Positions 10,769-24,499 of a stretch of DNA of 64,000 bases are shown piece by piece. Source of the DNA: Cubamyces lactineus (taxonomy: Eukaryota; Basidiomycota; Agaricomycetes; Polyporales; Polyporaceae); NCBI GenBank assembly GCA_022376465.1, contig JACDTU010000003.1, positions 1,054,001 to 1,118,000 on the forward strand, given 5' to 3'. The stretch's first letter is position 1, and each line of letters opens with the position of its first letter. Below the pieces are notes generated by a model. The model saw only the letters and a program-made list of their open reading frames with translations. It searched no databases and was not told the DNA's origin. Both the position numbers and the translations under genes were made by a program.

Positions 10769-11896
10769 GGTGAGCAAAGTGAGAGGAGGGGAGGAAGCGA
10801 GGACGAAGGGGAAGCGGCGGACGCGCAGTCGTCCAGCGGGGGAGAGTCAAGCCTCATAAAGGGCGCGAGGGAGGCAGAGCACTGGTACGGGCGTCTCACC
10901 ATTTGGGGCATCGTGGTCCACCACGTTCCCACGCCCAGCGTCGCTTGGGGTCGAGGTGCGGTACTTGGAATCCATGTTGAATGTGCTCAGCGGTATTCCC
11001 TGCGGTTCAGTCCTTGACGAGCTCATTAAAGTCGGCTCTCGTCTGCGGGTGGCGAGAGTTAGGCGTGGTGGATACAGCAAGAGCGGCAGCCTCTACGCCC
11101 GGCATCGCGCGCAGCCTTTTATCCCTCACAGGGGCCTGAGAGCAACGGTCACCTGCGACATCCGCAGCCACGTCTTTCCGTCCATGTCTGATTCAGTCCG
11201 GACCTCTTTCTCCCACCACACGCACGTATCTATGAACATCTGCTTCATTCTTACATCCACCTTCGTCTGAATCTGCCCCGCATCTCAGAGGTACGTTCCT
11301 ACAGTACGGTAAGTATGTCCTCGAGCGGAGATGATTCCGATCATGAACCTATAGGTAGCCGTCGAAGGCATGGCTCCTCCCGCGAATTGAAGCCGCTCCA
11401 TCCACCTCGGCGCCCACTTCATTTCGTGCGAAACCAAGTGACCCACAACGCTGTCAACCGTGGCAGTACCCGCCCACTGCGCGCAAGGAACGGCACAAAC
11501 CATCGCCGATTTAGACGGACCCATACATTTTAATCGAGCGTGCTCGACTGCGCTCCCAGGTACCCATCGCCCGAGAACGAGCGGCAGGAGTGACATCAGC
11601 AGTATACTAGGTACCTCAAACACCTCATGAACTTGCATATGCACAGCAGGCTGAAGCTCCGGTACGCCCCCCGCCATAAGCCCGTCGTCCACGCGGAGCA
11701 CCCAAGTGAGACATTATCGGCACCGTCCTCCAACACGCTGCGCGCTGTCCAAACCGACTGTGCACGAAGCATCGACGTCTGATTTTGTGTTGCGTGCGGG
11801 CGGTTGGTACACCTGCCGCGCTCGGCGGGACGGCCCATGGTGCCCTTCCCCACAATCGATGACAGGGCGCAGTAGGCCGCCACTACCAGATAGCGG

Positions 11897-11950
<54 letters not shown>

Positions 11951-12619
11951 AAACCTGATATCCATATTGCCGCTCCGAGTGTACCCGATCCGCCTAGACT
12001 CGGACTGTAGCAAACCTCCTCAATGCATGCCATCATGTATTGCTTGCGCTGCACAGCCCGCAGGCCCTTCGCAGTCGCTGATGAGTTTCACGGCTGTCGG
12101 TTGAACGTCCTGTGACCTCGCTCTTGACGATAGCCAAGCGGAACCGAGTTGACCGGGCCTGCGCACGAGATTGGGGCGCGAACTCGCAGGCGGAACGATG
12201 AGAAGAGTTCAGAAGGAAGTTCTATATTATACAGAAAGAAACCAGACGACACGTACGTACAGTAACATATGCGCGTCGACAACACCATCTGCACGAAAGC
12301 AAGGATACGATACGATAGGATGATACACCGAAATGCCCTAAGATTGGTATGCCAGATCGCGACGAGACGAAACATGGAGACGACTGGACGGCGGGGTACG
12401 TACACGGAGGCGTGGGGTGGCGGGGGGCAATGAACGAACGGCCGTTTGTAGGTGAGGGGGGAGCCCATGTAGGGCGGAATTCAAGGGTAGGGAGTAGGGT
12501 AAGGATGCATACGGTACCTGATACTATATACACTGTATATTGCACACTGTACATTGCCATGATTGCTGTGAGACCCATCTGCCGACGACGACGACGAAAA
12601 CGAGAGACCCAGGCGTGCC
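10769..12619. other. Long intergenic region with a TC microsatellite
   Basis: No gene is supported. Several frames are open for 70-140 codons on both strands, but none shows a domain or consistent splicing. The region holds the stomatin promoter, a perfect dinucleotide repeat, and the 3' UTR of the neurofibromin homologue. Confidence 0.5.
11899..11948. repeat. (TC)25 dinucleotide microsatellite
   Basis: Twenty-five uninterrupted TC units are read directly from the sequence. The tract is intergenic and could also act as a CT-rich promoter tract. I see no associated gene start. Confidence 0.95.
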
Positions 12620-15600
12620 TCACTCGATCATCTTCATGACGAGCTCGGAGATCCACTGGATCATCTTCGTCGCGTGCCCACGGTTGAGCGGGAGGAACTG
12701 GAAGCTGTTCACGAGCCCCTGCATGCCCTGCTCCTCGAGCGCGTTCAGGTGCCGCCGACCGGGTCCGTGCGCGACCTCGTCAACCGTGCTGAGCGTCGAC
12801 GCGGAGCCTGCGCCGAGCGCGCGAGAGCTCGGTGGGCCAGCACGCTCCATCTCGTGCGTGGCGACGCGGAAAATGTTGGATACGGCTTGCAGGATCGTTG
12901 GGCTGTTCGAATTTGCGAAAGCCTCCTTGATCTTGTCCTGAAGACTTTCGTACCTGTACACAAAAACGTCAGCCTCATGTAACAAACTGTCACAGCTCGT
13001 GGCAACTCACGTCATGCCAATCACCTCCGGCCATGCGTCCGCAACGTCCGAGAGGATATTGTAGAAGATCGCGGACTCGTTGTCATCACCCTGCGCCGTC
13101 GCGAGCATAGCCGTGACAAACGACGTGACCAGGAGCGCCGCATTGCTATCCCCGAGCCCAACCAGCCCAAATGGTAGCTTGAACACCGGGTCGTCGTTGT
13201 CCTGCGCCATGAACGTCTCCTCCGATAGCCACGACCCATCGACGTTCGCCTCTTCCATGAGCCGCTTGAGGGAGCGCACCTTGGTCGACATCGGGATCAG
13301 CGCTAAGAAGTAGCCCAGTGCGTCCTGGCAGACCGGCGCCCCGGGACCATCGTCGGCGTGCTCGACCTCGGCGCACGACCGCGCGGTGATGTTTAGTAAG
13401 CTTCGCAGGGCACCCTCCGCAGCATCGCGCAGCGCAGAATGTCGGACACCCTTGAAGATGGTGGCGGCCAGCGAAAACGAGAAGCTCGATTCGAACGACA
13501 GGCCGAGCAGGTGATCGAGTTGGCAAGCGATGTCTTCGAGAGGAACGCGCCCTTCTAGGAGTGTGACTGGGACGCCACGCTCCTTGAAGTGGCCGTGATC
13601 TGCCATGATTTCGACAGTAACCCGCAGCAGGCGAATCGCCTCCACGTAAAGCGCCATGTGGCTGGATTGAAGGAGGGCGACTGCGAGCCAGAAGAGCTGC
13701 GAGAGATACCGCGAGTTTCCGCTTGTCGCTGGTACAACATTGGTGATGCACCGCAGCATGCTGAGCACAGAGGTCGTGTCAGTCTCGCTCGCTTGCGAGA
13801 GCGCTGTCTTGAATGCAACAAGCATCTGGTACAGCAGGTCATCGTCGACGTCCGACGTTGCGAGCACTCCTAATGCGACAAAGGCCCGACTTTGCACCGC
13901 AGGAGACAGCTGGAAAGCCGAAGAGGTTATCAAGCTCATCCACCGCGCTCGCCAGATGTTCAGTAACCCTATACTGAGGTGAGCGCTAGTCAAACTAGGA
14001 TTGAGTGCACGTACCTTTCGATGCAGCGATCGCCTCCATGATTCGCAACAGCAATCGTGTGAGAGCCTCAAGGTCGTCGATCACGTTCTTGCCATTTGGC
14101 GGATCATACAGTGCGTACTCGCTGGTTGGGGAGGGCTTGCTGATGCCGAATAATCGCATACCCTCGGGTTGGGTACATTCATCGAGCACCACTTGAAGCT
14201 CAGGACTCGCAGTGGCATCTGTTAGACGCAGGGAGCACAGGCCATGCAGCATGTGCGTGACGACTGCGTAGATCGTACACCGGACATAGAGCTGACCAGT
14301 CGCAGCGATGAGGGTTACCAGATGCATGATCTCTGGGATGAAGAGCTGTATCTGGACAGTGTTCTTCGCTGAGTTGTTCAGGACCAGAAGGAGACGAGCT
14401 AGACAGGCGATCTCGTTCCAATGAACGTTGTCCGCTAAATTCCTCGTCGGTTTGATTGACGTCTTTCCGATGACCTGACGATGTGGTTCAGAGTTGTCTT
14501 CGTCACAAGACGCTTGGGAGACTCACCTTGCGCAGACGGGCCAGGATACGGCCGCGAACGTTGATCGTGTTCAAAGCGGTCATCGTCTCCGCGACCTTCT
14601 CGCACCGTAGAGATGCCATGCCTCCGTCTACGGCTGCACGCATGAGCTCGTCCAAAATAAGATTCAACGTGCCAGACTCGAGCCTGCCGATCTCCATCCA
14701 GACGTATCTCTGCACATATGAATGAAGCTGCGCATACAAGTGAGTACTGCACCCGCTGTAACAATGATGAACAGAGACTGACCTCGTTCTCCGCTGTGGT
14801 CATGTCCACAAGCATCCTGATGCAGTCGCGGAACCTTGTTCCGGACGGTTCGTAGAGTTCGCTGCATGGCTCGGTGAAGCGTGCCAGATTCTTCATCCAA
14901 GGACCCAGATATTGCAAGGAGAGTGCTCTATCTGCTACACTGAGCTTCGACATTCCTCCACAAAGTTCAGAGATGAAGTCCATGGTAAGCTGCGGAGAAT
15001 GAGAGGAGAGGCCATCACTGAGCAGAGTGAGGTATGAACCCGCATGCCCGGTTGCGTAAATGCCTGCAGGCGTAGTTAGATCACATGCATTGACATGGAT
15101 GCAAGCTGAACGTACCCTTGGAGGGAATGACAGGCCGGCCATCGAAGTCCAGATAGGCACAAATCGCAGACAGAAGCTCAACGTAGGCATTACGAGGTTC
15201 GTCTTCTTCTTTGCTGACGCCCAAGATGGCGATGCGCAGAAGCGTAGTGATAATGTTGGACAATCGGGAGTTGCGCTCAGCGGTGGGTAGGTGCACCGTA
15301 CGAAGAAGACCTTTCGCGACTCGAATTGTCTACGCAAGAGAGCCTGGTGAGCGCTTCACACACTACCGCCAACGTGAGCATCTACCTTGACAATGGCATC
15401 GCGATGAGGGGACGAGAAGTACAACGTCATGCCCTGCCGGATCTTGCGAATTATGAACTCGTGGGAATCATGGCCAGTCGAAACATTGTAGACGTCGTTA
15501 ATGTCGCTGAGCGGGATGATCTCAGTTGCTTTGCAGGACAGTAAGCTCGAGATCGGAAGGGCTTTCGTCTGATACACATTGAGTATCGGGATGTAGCATA

Positions 15601-18600
15601 GGATCAGGCCACTCACGGTGGTGATACGAATGTGACTGTGAGCCACTTTCATAGTCACAGGAACACGCATGGGATGCGTATGACGCATCGTCACCTCCTC
15701 GAAGTCTTCACTTGGTTCCTCTTCCAGCGCACCTGGACGTGGTGAGTCATGATCTTGCATCTCATAGAAGACACTTACTAGCATAGCTTAATGAGGGTGC
15801 AGATAAGCCGTCGGGGTAGTTGTTAGAGAGATCGGCCATAGAGGTATGGATGGTGATGGTGACGGAATTGGTAGTGTCTGAGGTAGCTGTTGAGCGGGGA
15901 GGATAGTTGAGGATTGTTGAGAGCACGTACCAGATGTGAGATTATTGTACAGTTTGCGCAGGTAGCGAAGCGCAAAGGTATTAGGCGCGAGAAGACGCAT
16001 AGTCTTGAATCGCTTCCAGATGTCAAGGGGTATAGTTTCCACAGCAAACTTGAGCCATTGCGCTGGTACTTGCGAGGCGGACGTGAACCCAGTGTAATCC
16101 AGAATGATATCAAAGTCCCGATCCTCGTTCGTGGGCGAAGTAACACACTGGAGGGATCGTGAGTACGGCACGGAACATGAAGCAAATGGTCTACCTTGAA
16201 TATATAATATAGTAGCAGCTCGAGGTCCAATACCTCTACGTCGATCTTGGATACAGATAGAACGAAAACAGCATGTGCAGTCTGGGCTACACGTCAGTAC
16301 AAGGTCCGGATATAGGCTGTTTATTACTCACCGAAGGGTCGGTGGCTTCCACAAACAGCTCTTGTACAGTCGTGGTATCACGACGGTCACATCGTGCCAT
16401 CAATTCTAGGAATTCACGGTGCTCCAAGCGGGTCAAAGTCGACAACTTTGGACTTTCTAGGGGTTGCCCCAAGTCGACGAGCGCGGCACATAGCGCATCC
16501 CACGCCCGCTTGCCGTTCGCAGCGGCAGCCTCAGCCTCAGGCGTCATCTTCTCCGCAGAGACCTTGGACGAGCTAAGCAATTCCTTGCCGATCTTGTCTG
16601 CGTGCTTCTCGAAGAAGCGATGGAGGATGATTGTGTCAGTCTCGTCGTATGTACGTTCAAGCCACTCGTCGGCCTCGTCGTCAGGATTTGGCGGAACATA
16701 TTTCTACAAGCAATTAGTAAGGCGTTCAATACGCGAAGTGAAAGTTCGTTACGTTGATTTCGCTCAGAAACTTGGTGACAGTAACGATGTTCTCCTTCAA
16801 AAAGTCGTTCAGAATGACCATGTGGGCCTCTTTGCCAAAGAGGATGTTGTTCGCAAGGTTCTGGATGATCTTCGCGATCACCATGAGACCTCGGCGAACA
16901 GTAGGATCATGCGGAACCGGAACGTCGACTGTTTCTGGAGTGACAATGGCTGGCGAGATGAATCTGAGGGAGTATTAACCTTGCTTCATTCCTCCTTGTA
17001 CTTCTGAGCCTTACCGTAGGAAGATGAACGCGCCCAGTGCAGCGAATTTCGCTTCCGGCCACACCTCATTGCTGCCAGAGGATCAGTTCACTGCACTTCA
17101 AAGAAAACTGTTTTGAGGATTACATACACAGACTTCGCGATATGAGCGCATATCTCCCGAATAATCCTGTGTGCTGTATTAGCACCTGCCAGACAAAGAG
17201 GGTGAACACTACTCACGATGGAAGTGCGGGAATAGATGACGAGATGATCTCAAGGAACTTCGCTGTGATGAACTCCACCGTCTCCTTATTCTGCCTCAGT
17301 TCTTCTTTCGACACTCTGGACGAATCCAGCTCGTATCCATGACCAGGGGGCATCGTCGTCACCAACTTGACAAGAGGAAGAATGAGCGACCTGAGGTAGT
17401 TGTAGCCATACACCCTCGCAAAGGCAGAGAGGAAACGGGTACACGTTGAATTACTGCGGAACAACGCAGTGTCGCTGTCTGTCGCAACCGTGAATCTTTG
17501 CCCCGTAAGTGCTTAATGCGCGGAACGGTACCTGTCTTCTGGATCTCGTTGTCAATCATAGTCTTCAGTAGGTTCATGAGCGACGATCGAGTGTCGAACA
17601 GGTTGAGCAACACCGCATTCATGCTGTCGACCTCGTTCGGAGGACAGATCTCACAGATGGCTAACGCCAGTGACGTCTACAAAGCGGTCAGCGAAGACTA
17701 CATACCCAAGGAATGACACTTACGTCCGGGCCCTTCACAAGCTGCGAGGAGCATCAACACCAATTCTGCAGCAGATTCCATCTCACGTACCTCGCACAGA
17801 CGGCTTTGCCGAGCAATCACAGGAGTCTCCTCGTAGTGAGTGAACTTGATGCCCTCCTTAAGGACCCGGGTGAACACATGTGCGAAGATGAGCCGCTTGG
17901 TGGAGTCAAGCTCGTCTGCCAAAGCAAGGCCATGCTTGACACCGCATTCGGTGTTAGCACTGATCAAGGAAGCTAGGCCATCAATGAGGAGCTCTCTCAG
18001 TTCACCGTCGCGCTGTTGGACGCGCATCTATGCATGTCAAAATATATCAATACTTGTTATAAGATAAGCAAATGGCGTTGCACTACCTTCGTAAGGGAGG
18101 ACTTCTCTGAGATGCCATCGTCTCGAGGCTTCATGAGGTTGTCAGCATACTAAAACTCGAAGTCAGATCACATATACTTACGCCTCCATCGGCTCTCGTG
18201 ATCTCCCATGTCTTGAGCAAGAATGTGGTATATCGGATGAAGAGACGTGATATGGCATGTGCCGTTTCCTCCCCAGTCGTACCATCCGACGCCTCCAGCT
18301 GAAGGTGGTCGAATAACACAACAGCAGCCCGGAATACCGCAACATTGAGCTCGTACTGCATGGTCGTCGATTGACCTTCCTCCTGTAACAATTGTGAACG
18401 CCGTGTTGCAGCACTCACGGAGGCTCACTTACTATGGGTGCATCCTGTACCCAGTCAATGATGATGTCAACGAGGCTCTGACGGACAGTCGACTCCTTGT
18501 TGCGCATGAGCACAGGGTCGGACTTGTTGAAGACGCTGGCGCAGAGCTGGCAGAACTTGAGCTTGAGACGCAGCGAAGTCCCGACGCCATCATCAATCCG

Positions 18601-21600
18601 GCCAACCAAAGTAGCTAACGTGTAGAGCGTCGAAGGGATGTCCACAGAGCGGAGATCTTCCGAGACACCTTGTGAGTTCTCGAGCAACACCTTGAGGATT
18701 GTGATGAACTTTGTTGCAGAGTGAGTAGTGTTGCATCACGCAGATTGCCAATGGCGTTACCTGGTCTAGGAACACCGCTAGGACGGGAGTGTTGACATTG
18801 GCATCGTCAGTCACCATACGGATGACGCTGGGTGGATAGAGGATGAATATATGTCCTCCGTTATACGCGCCGATTGACGTACTCGTCGAGCTGCTTGATG
18901 ATTCTGCCATACAACCTGGGGCTCGCCTCGTTACTGAGTGCTTCGCGAGCAATGTCCCGTACTTGCAGAGAATCGTGCACCAGCATGTTCACGATGTCCG
19001 TCAAGAAGTTGGTGAGGAGCTCAGATGGGTCGCGCAGCACCCGACAGCCGTCAGGGATGATCATCGGCGGGATAATCTTCGTCAATCCAGACGGGTCGTG
19101 GGGCTCCCGTGTGCACGCAGCACCGAACGCTGAGAGGAAGAGCGTCAGGTTCTGCCACTGTGCGTGCCGGTCCTCCATGCTGAGTGCCTTGTCTCCAACC
19201 GGTGCCGCCCCAACTTCGAATCCGTCGGTCGTCGTGTCGAAGGTCATGCGGATGGTCATCTCAGTCAGCGCATACCATCGGAAGTAGAGCTCCTGCCACA
19301 CAGCAACATGTACGGCAGTCGGAGACGTGATCAAGCGCATGAGCTTGCGTATACGCTTCTGATGTCCCACTCGGCCTAGGATTGGTCAATCTCATTGTCA
19401 CCAGTACGTTCAGGCTGTCCAGTCACGCACCTATCATCGAAACCTTGGGATCTCCAAGCTGTTCGTAGACAGGGTGGCGTTTGATCGCCTCCTCTTCATT
19501 GCCCTCGGGATAAGGAGGTGCGTCCGGGTGTCGCTCAGCTTGAGTCAAGAGCCGCAGACAGTTGCATGCAGTCAAGGATACAACTCCATCCGCCGAGCTC
19601 AGACAGACCAAAAAGGCAATCTCCGAAAGGACGAGTGCGGAGGCACGGTTAGGAACGATACGCAGAGCCGGTTGAAGCTGTTTATTCTGTAACTGTAGTC
19701 GGCAAAATGTCTCGCGATGTAGCTGACGCATGCACTCACCGTCTCAGGGTTGGCGTAGGAGTACATGATCTCGTACAGCTGCTGTATAAACATTCTTTGT
19801 GACTGGAGGTCGGTCCGGACGTTCAGCAAGTGGTTAGCGACGGATGCCAGAATGGCCGGGCTATAACATATTTAGTTCTTTGTTACTCACGAATGAGGGT
19901 GGATCTGTACTACTTACCCGACTTCCTCTACCCACTTAATCAAGAGCGGATATCTGGGGCTGTCATGCGGGCATTGTACCACCGATTCAATGAGATACCG
20001 GAACGTCCGACCCAAGGACCACTTCACTGCAGGATCTGCAGGCGCACTGTAGATAGCGACACACGCCTCGAAGACACCGTTAATATCCTCCGGGTTTAGG
20101 CAGTCATGGTACCACCAGATGTCGGATCGCCAGAGCGTGAGCAACCCGAGAATGAACAAATCTCGGTCAGGCAGCGTTTCCGAAGTGTAACGTTTCGCCT
20201 TGGGCCGAATGGCGCTCTTTCTCGAGGACCCGTTCGCATCGGTCTCGCTGCGGCGTGTGTAGACGCTCTGTAGCGACATTAGCAGGATGGGGCGGCGGCG
20301 GAAATGAGGACTTACGAAGAAAATGGCGTTGAGACGTCTCTTCAATGTATCCTTGAGCCGCTCCAACGACCGCTGCCATGGTAGCTTCCAACCCTGACGC
20401 CAACGAGTGAACAATGCATCTCGCACAGCGACAGGGACAACCTCACATCGACAATCAACGCCAGACACGCCTTGACCACGCAGATCTTGACCGCCTCCGA
20501 ACGCTCCGGCTCGAGACACTGCAAGAAAATGGGTATTGACTCCTCTTCTGGCAAGAAGCGGTAGAATGCGGCAAGCGCATCTCCAATCATCGCGACGTCA
20601 ATCTCGTCTGGACACTCCCAGAACGGTCGGTCTTTCGTCCACTTCATCAGACTCATCTGAGCACGTGCGAAGAAGTGAGTCAAAGGGGGTAATCCCAGTC
20701 GCCGATGATGCACACCTTCAGCTCGTGGGCGATATCCATGGCTGTAGAAATCAGAGGGATCTCAGTCCCATCCTCTGGTGGTTGAACTCGGGAAGCCGCC
20801 CTGCATATGTCAATAGCACACACGACAGCTACGTCGTAGTACTTTGACCCGTAAGGCATATTCCGCAAGAGAAGCTCAGTGAAGTTGCGGTCCTATGACA
20901 TTGTTAGGTTAGCAACTTGTCCTTAATATATGCGGCTGCTATGATTACCTTTCGGTATGAAGACTTGTGCGCACCGATTGCCGACGTCTCGAAAGCATTC
21001 TTCATACGTTCGTGGCTGATGCTCAGCAGAACAGCAAGCGTCGGCCAGGCACCGCCCTTGTCGCGAGTGCTCTCCTGTAGATCATACAGCAAGTCGAAGA
21101 CGCGTTCTGGGGCGCCTTCGAGCCGACGATGTGAACGAAGGGCATCATTGAATTCGTCAGGACAAAGTTCGATCCAGTTCCATACGGCCGTCCTGAGCGC
21201 AATTGAGACCGGTACCTGTGCGTCTTTCTTCAGGTTCATCAGCAGCGACGAAAGCTCTGCCGCATCGACCACCATAATGTTAGACAGAATTGCTTGGCAG
21301 TATGATATTCCCCACCTTGCAAGCATTGCACGAGCTTCGCCCTATCTAAAGCGCTATATGTGATTAGCTGTAGGTCGACCGTGTCTTGCTCTGCGTCCGA
21401 CGCGCCAGCAAGCCCATGAATCCGTTGCCGTATACGGTGCAGAACCACGGCCCAATTCGATGCCGACAAGTGATAAATGATCCGGCCCGTATACTTCGCG
21501 ATGGAGGAATGTAGCGACAGTATCGACTTCGCCACGAGGAATGATGTCTTCTCGTATACCACGGAGTGCTGAGGTAGTCTGCTCGAAACCGAGCTAGCCA

Positions 21601-22571
21601 CGCCCGTTGAGTTGAGCGACGTGGACGAGGGATGTCTCGCGCGGTTCATTGAGCGCGGTACGCCAGAGATGATTGGTGGGACCGCGCCAAGGACATCGTC
21701 GCTCGCGCCGAACTCGTGAGACTCGACGGACTCAAAATCCTGGAAAGACGCGTCGAAACTCAGGTTCGCTGCGGACGTCAGACGGTGCTTCCTGGGAGCC
21801 GTCTGGCGGAGGATGAGAACCATGACGCTGATGATGTATCGGGCGCAGTTGTCGTCAAGCGCGGGAGGCTCGACCAGGGTTGTCGCGGACACGGATAGCT
21901 GTTCGGTAGATGCGTGACGGGCACGACCGGGAGGGGGCAGGGACGAGTCTGGCGTGGTGGGTTTCGATGACGGTGCGGGCTTGCTCCCTCTCGAGTGTGG
22001 TCGCGCGTCCTCTGGACGAGAACCCCATCTGGAAGCCATGGCGAGGGAGAGGACCTTGAGCAGGAAGAGTTGGGATTGTAGTAGATCTGTGCTCCGGTAA
22101 CCAGCACCCTCGATTTGCTTGTGTGCTGTCAGGCCACGCTACACAGGCAACATCAGGTGGGTGCGTACCTTGGCAAGCTTGTCTATCTGCTCAGTGAGGG
22201 CCAACGATATCATGTCCAGCGAATCTTTAGAGAGCTCAATCAAGGACTCGACGGTCTGCTGGACCGCCTCATCTGCTTCCAGCTCCGTCAATGATATGCC
22301 CGAGTTACATGGGAGCTGTCGAATCATGAGATTCTGTATGCAGACATCAGCACTGCAGAGTAGTTATATGCACCTTGTTTTTGAGCCTATTTATGAGGAC
22401 TTGGACTACTTTTTGTTGTGGGGAAGGTGGTATATTCGTAGAGGACGCGTAAGGGAGATTCTGGGGAGACAATATAGGCGATTGCGCAGATATGCTGTGG
22501 TTCGAGCCATTACTCCTGTGGTTGCGAGAGCTCCCCATGTTAACACCGGCCGAGGCACGCCTTGCAGGCAT
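12620..22571 (-). CDS. Neurofibromin/IRA-type Ras GTPase-activating protein
   Basis: This very large, multi-intron gene encodes a negative regulator of Ras that stimulates GTP hydrolysis at membranes. It is estimated at roughly 2,800 aa, comparable to human NF1. The start at 22571 gives a Ser-rich N-terminus (first exon 22374-22571). The GAP-related domain lies at about 16.8-17.7 kb. It includes ALFRSNSTCTRF with the expected arginine finger, FARVYGYNYLR, and FLR-FISPAIV split by an intron near 16975-17030. Downstream is a Sec14/CRAL-TRIO-like segment (FDIILDYTGF, about 15.9-16.2 kb) and the linked PH-like segment (about 15.36-15.78 kb). Long helical repeats flank these on both sides. The last exon ends at 12620. 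Individual exon edges were traced only in part, so internal boundaries are approximate. Introns are short, the first only 40 nt. Confidence 0.88.
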
Positions 22572-24499
22572 CGCTCATCAGTGTTGTTTGCGCGAGCCGA
22601 TGAGACGTGTGGGGCCGTGGAGAAACCAAGAAGGAGACCAGAGGAACGAAAGGGTATGGGGAAGCCAGAGAGGCCTCGGGAGGAGGGAGACCGCGACGAG
22701 TGCCTTCGAGTCGCACGCGATGCGGGCGCGTCCACGGGTATCACGCTTATGTACCCAAATTAGGCAGTCTCTACGGTACGCTTCATTAATTGTAGAGTTT
22801 ACGCTAAACCACAACTCGGATGTAGTGGACTATGGACCACTAGGCAGTACTCCGACCATCTGAGCCAGAAACCGGACGTGCTAGTATCGCAGGACGCATG
22901 CATAAGGGATGGTCCATGTTGGCTCGTTGAGTTTGCAATCCAGATGCTGTGCGATGTGCGAGCTCACTGCGGGCTTTTCCTGGCGCACTCCCCTGCAAGG
23001 TCAAACTCTACGACTTGGGTCATCACGATTCACATATGTTCATCTATGGCGCTAGGACTCGGGGATCAAGCATCGTCTAGTGGTCAGGTGAACGTCCATG
23101 CGTACGTCAATCAATACTCATGAATACCGTTGGGCGCAGAACGGCCTGTTATTTGACGACCCGACTCGGCCATGACCAGTAATTGCACGGCGTTACCGGT
23201 CAGCAGAAACACTGAACACAACCAATTCAGCGGACAATAGGCTGATACGGTAGAGATGGTATCGCAGAACTGCCTCAGGGCTCTGTTCGCTAGCTGCCGC
23301 TGAAGCATCTGACAAATGCGGCACATTGGGCGTTCAAAGCAAAGCGCAAGAGGTCGACATCATGTTCGCAGCGTAGTTCCCAGCATGAAGGTTGGATTGC
23401 GCGTCATAATGTCATGCGAGCTGATGGATTGTTGGATCTTTGGAAGCTTTGCTGATGAGGCTGATGATGGCTTTCAAGGCTACTTCAGGCGACCAAAGCG
23501 ATGATATAGTTCTACATACCAAGCATCAGGTCAAACTTGCCACGATCGTATGGAGCGGATTTCATTGTCAAGTATTGAATGGCCGTCCAACTTGAACGTC
23601 GCGGAGGAATTGCGAAAGTATGAATCGCACTGTTTGTTATACTGGTTCACGTCAACATCCGGTGGGAATATACGGGACCCACTGGGACCCACTGCTATTA
23701 AACTACACAGAATGTGCTGTTGATAGGGGGCACAATAAACGAGTGAGTTTGAGAGACAGCCCCTGATTCGGTGTTGCGCGCGGGCCGGTAGGTGTTTGCA
23801 ATCTCCCAGATGGCCAGATGAACGGAAGGCAAGACGTACTCACTATGAACACGGCAGATCCGGAACAATGAGCACAAGCGCGTTCGCCGGAGACAAGTCT
23901 CTGAGATGATCCGCTATGCGGCGGTGTCCACAATCGTCGCTGCGCCCCAGCAATGGCACAATAAATGTTCGACCAAGAATGGCCTAGATCAGCTTGGGTG
24001 GGGGCGGGTATATATACGAGCCCCCACCGTCGTGCCTTTTAAGATGTTATCCTGCGATAACCTCGTGGTGCTTGAACGTTGAGCTGGCCGCGGCCGGAAA
24101 CTCCGCCACAATCTATACTCCGCATCTCGAGCATTCGTCCGCCTTGTCTCTGACCTCCTCCTCCCCCGACCCTGAGGCGACGCACTCCTAGAAAAACACG
24201 CATCCGCCGAGCGTCCTGCGGGACGTGCACACTCCTGTCATATCGCTGTCGAAATCCCTGCCTATATCCCTTTGAATCGCTCTCCTCCGTTTGTCGCTGA
24301 CTCGTCGTTTGCGCATAGCTCTTCTGCTTGTTTTTTCCTCTCTCTGCATCGAGTTTCTTGTCCTTAGCCTCGCTGTCGATTCTTCTCACTTCTCGCCTCC
24401 CGGACGCCACACGCACGGAGCCGAAGGGCTGTCAAAGCACACGAACCTTGCGCCAATCGATCTGCAAACTCACTTCCGATCTTCACGTCTCATCTCGAC
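22572..24499. other. Divergent intergenic region with TATA-like element
   Basis: No gene is supported across 1.9 kb. The left part should hold the promoter of the neurofibromin homologue. A TATATATA element at about 24009-24016 and pyrimidine-rich DNA up to 24499 look like the core promoter and a roughly 450-nt leader of the RRM gene. A tRNA-like string near 23065 does not fold. Confidence 0.5.

Noticed and set aside
11285..11701. Reverse-strand 138-codon frame downstream of the microsatellite region
   Set aside because: It has no recognisable domain, no splice partner and ordinary chance length for this GC-rich DNA, with equally long frames overlapping on the other strand.
23055..23110. tRNA-like string (TCGTCTAGTGGTCAGG) in the spacer before the RRM gene
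   Set aside because: It resembles an A box/D-arm, but no matching T-arm or acceptor stem follows, so no tRNA can be drawn.
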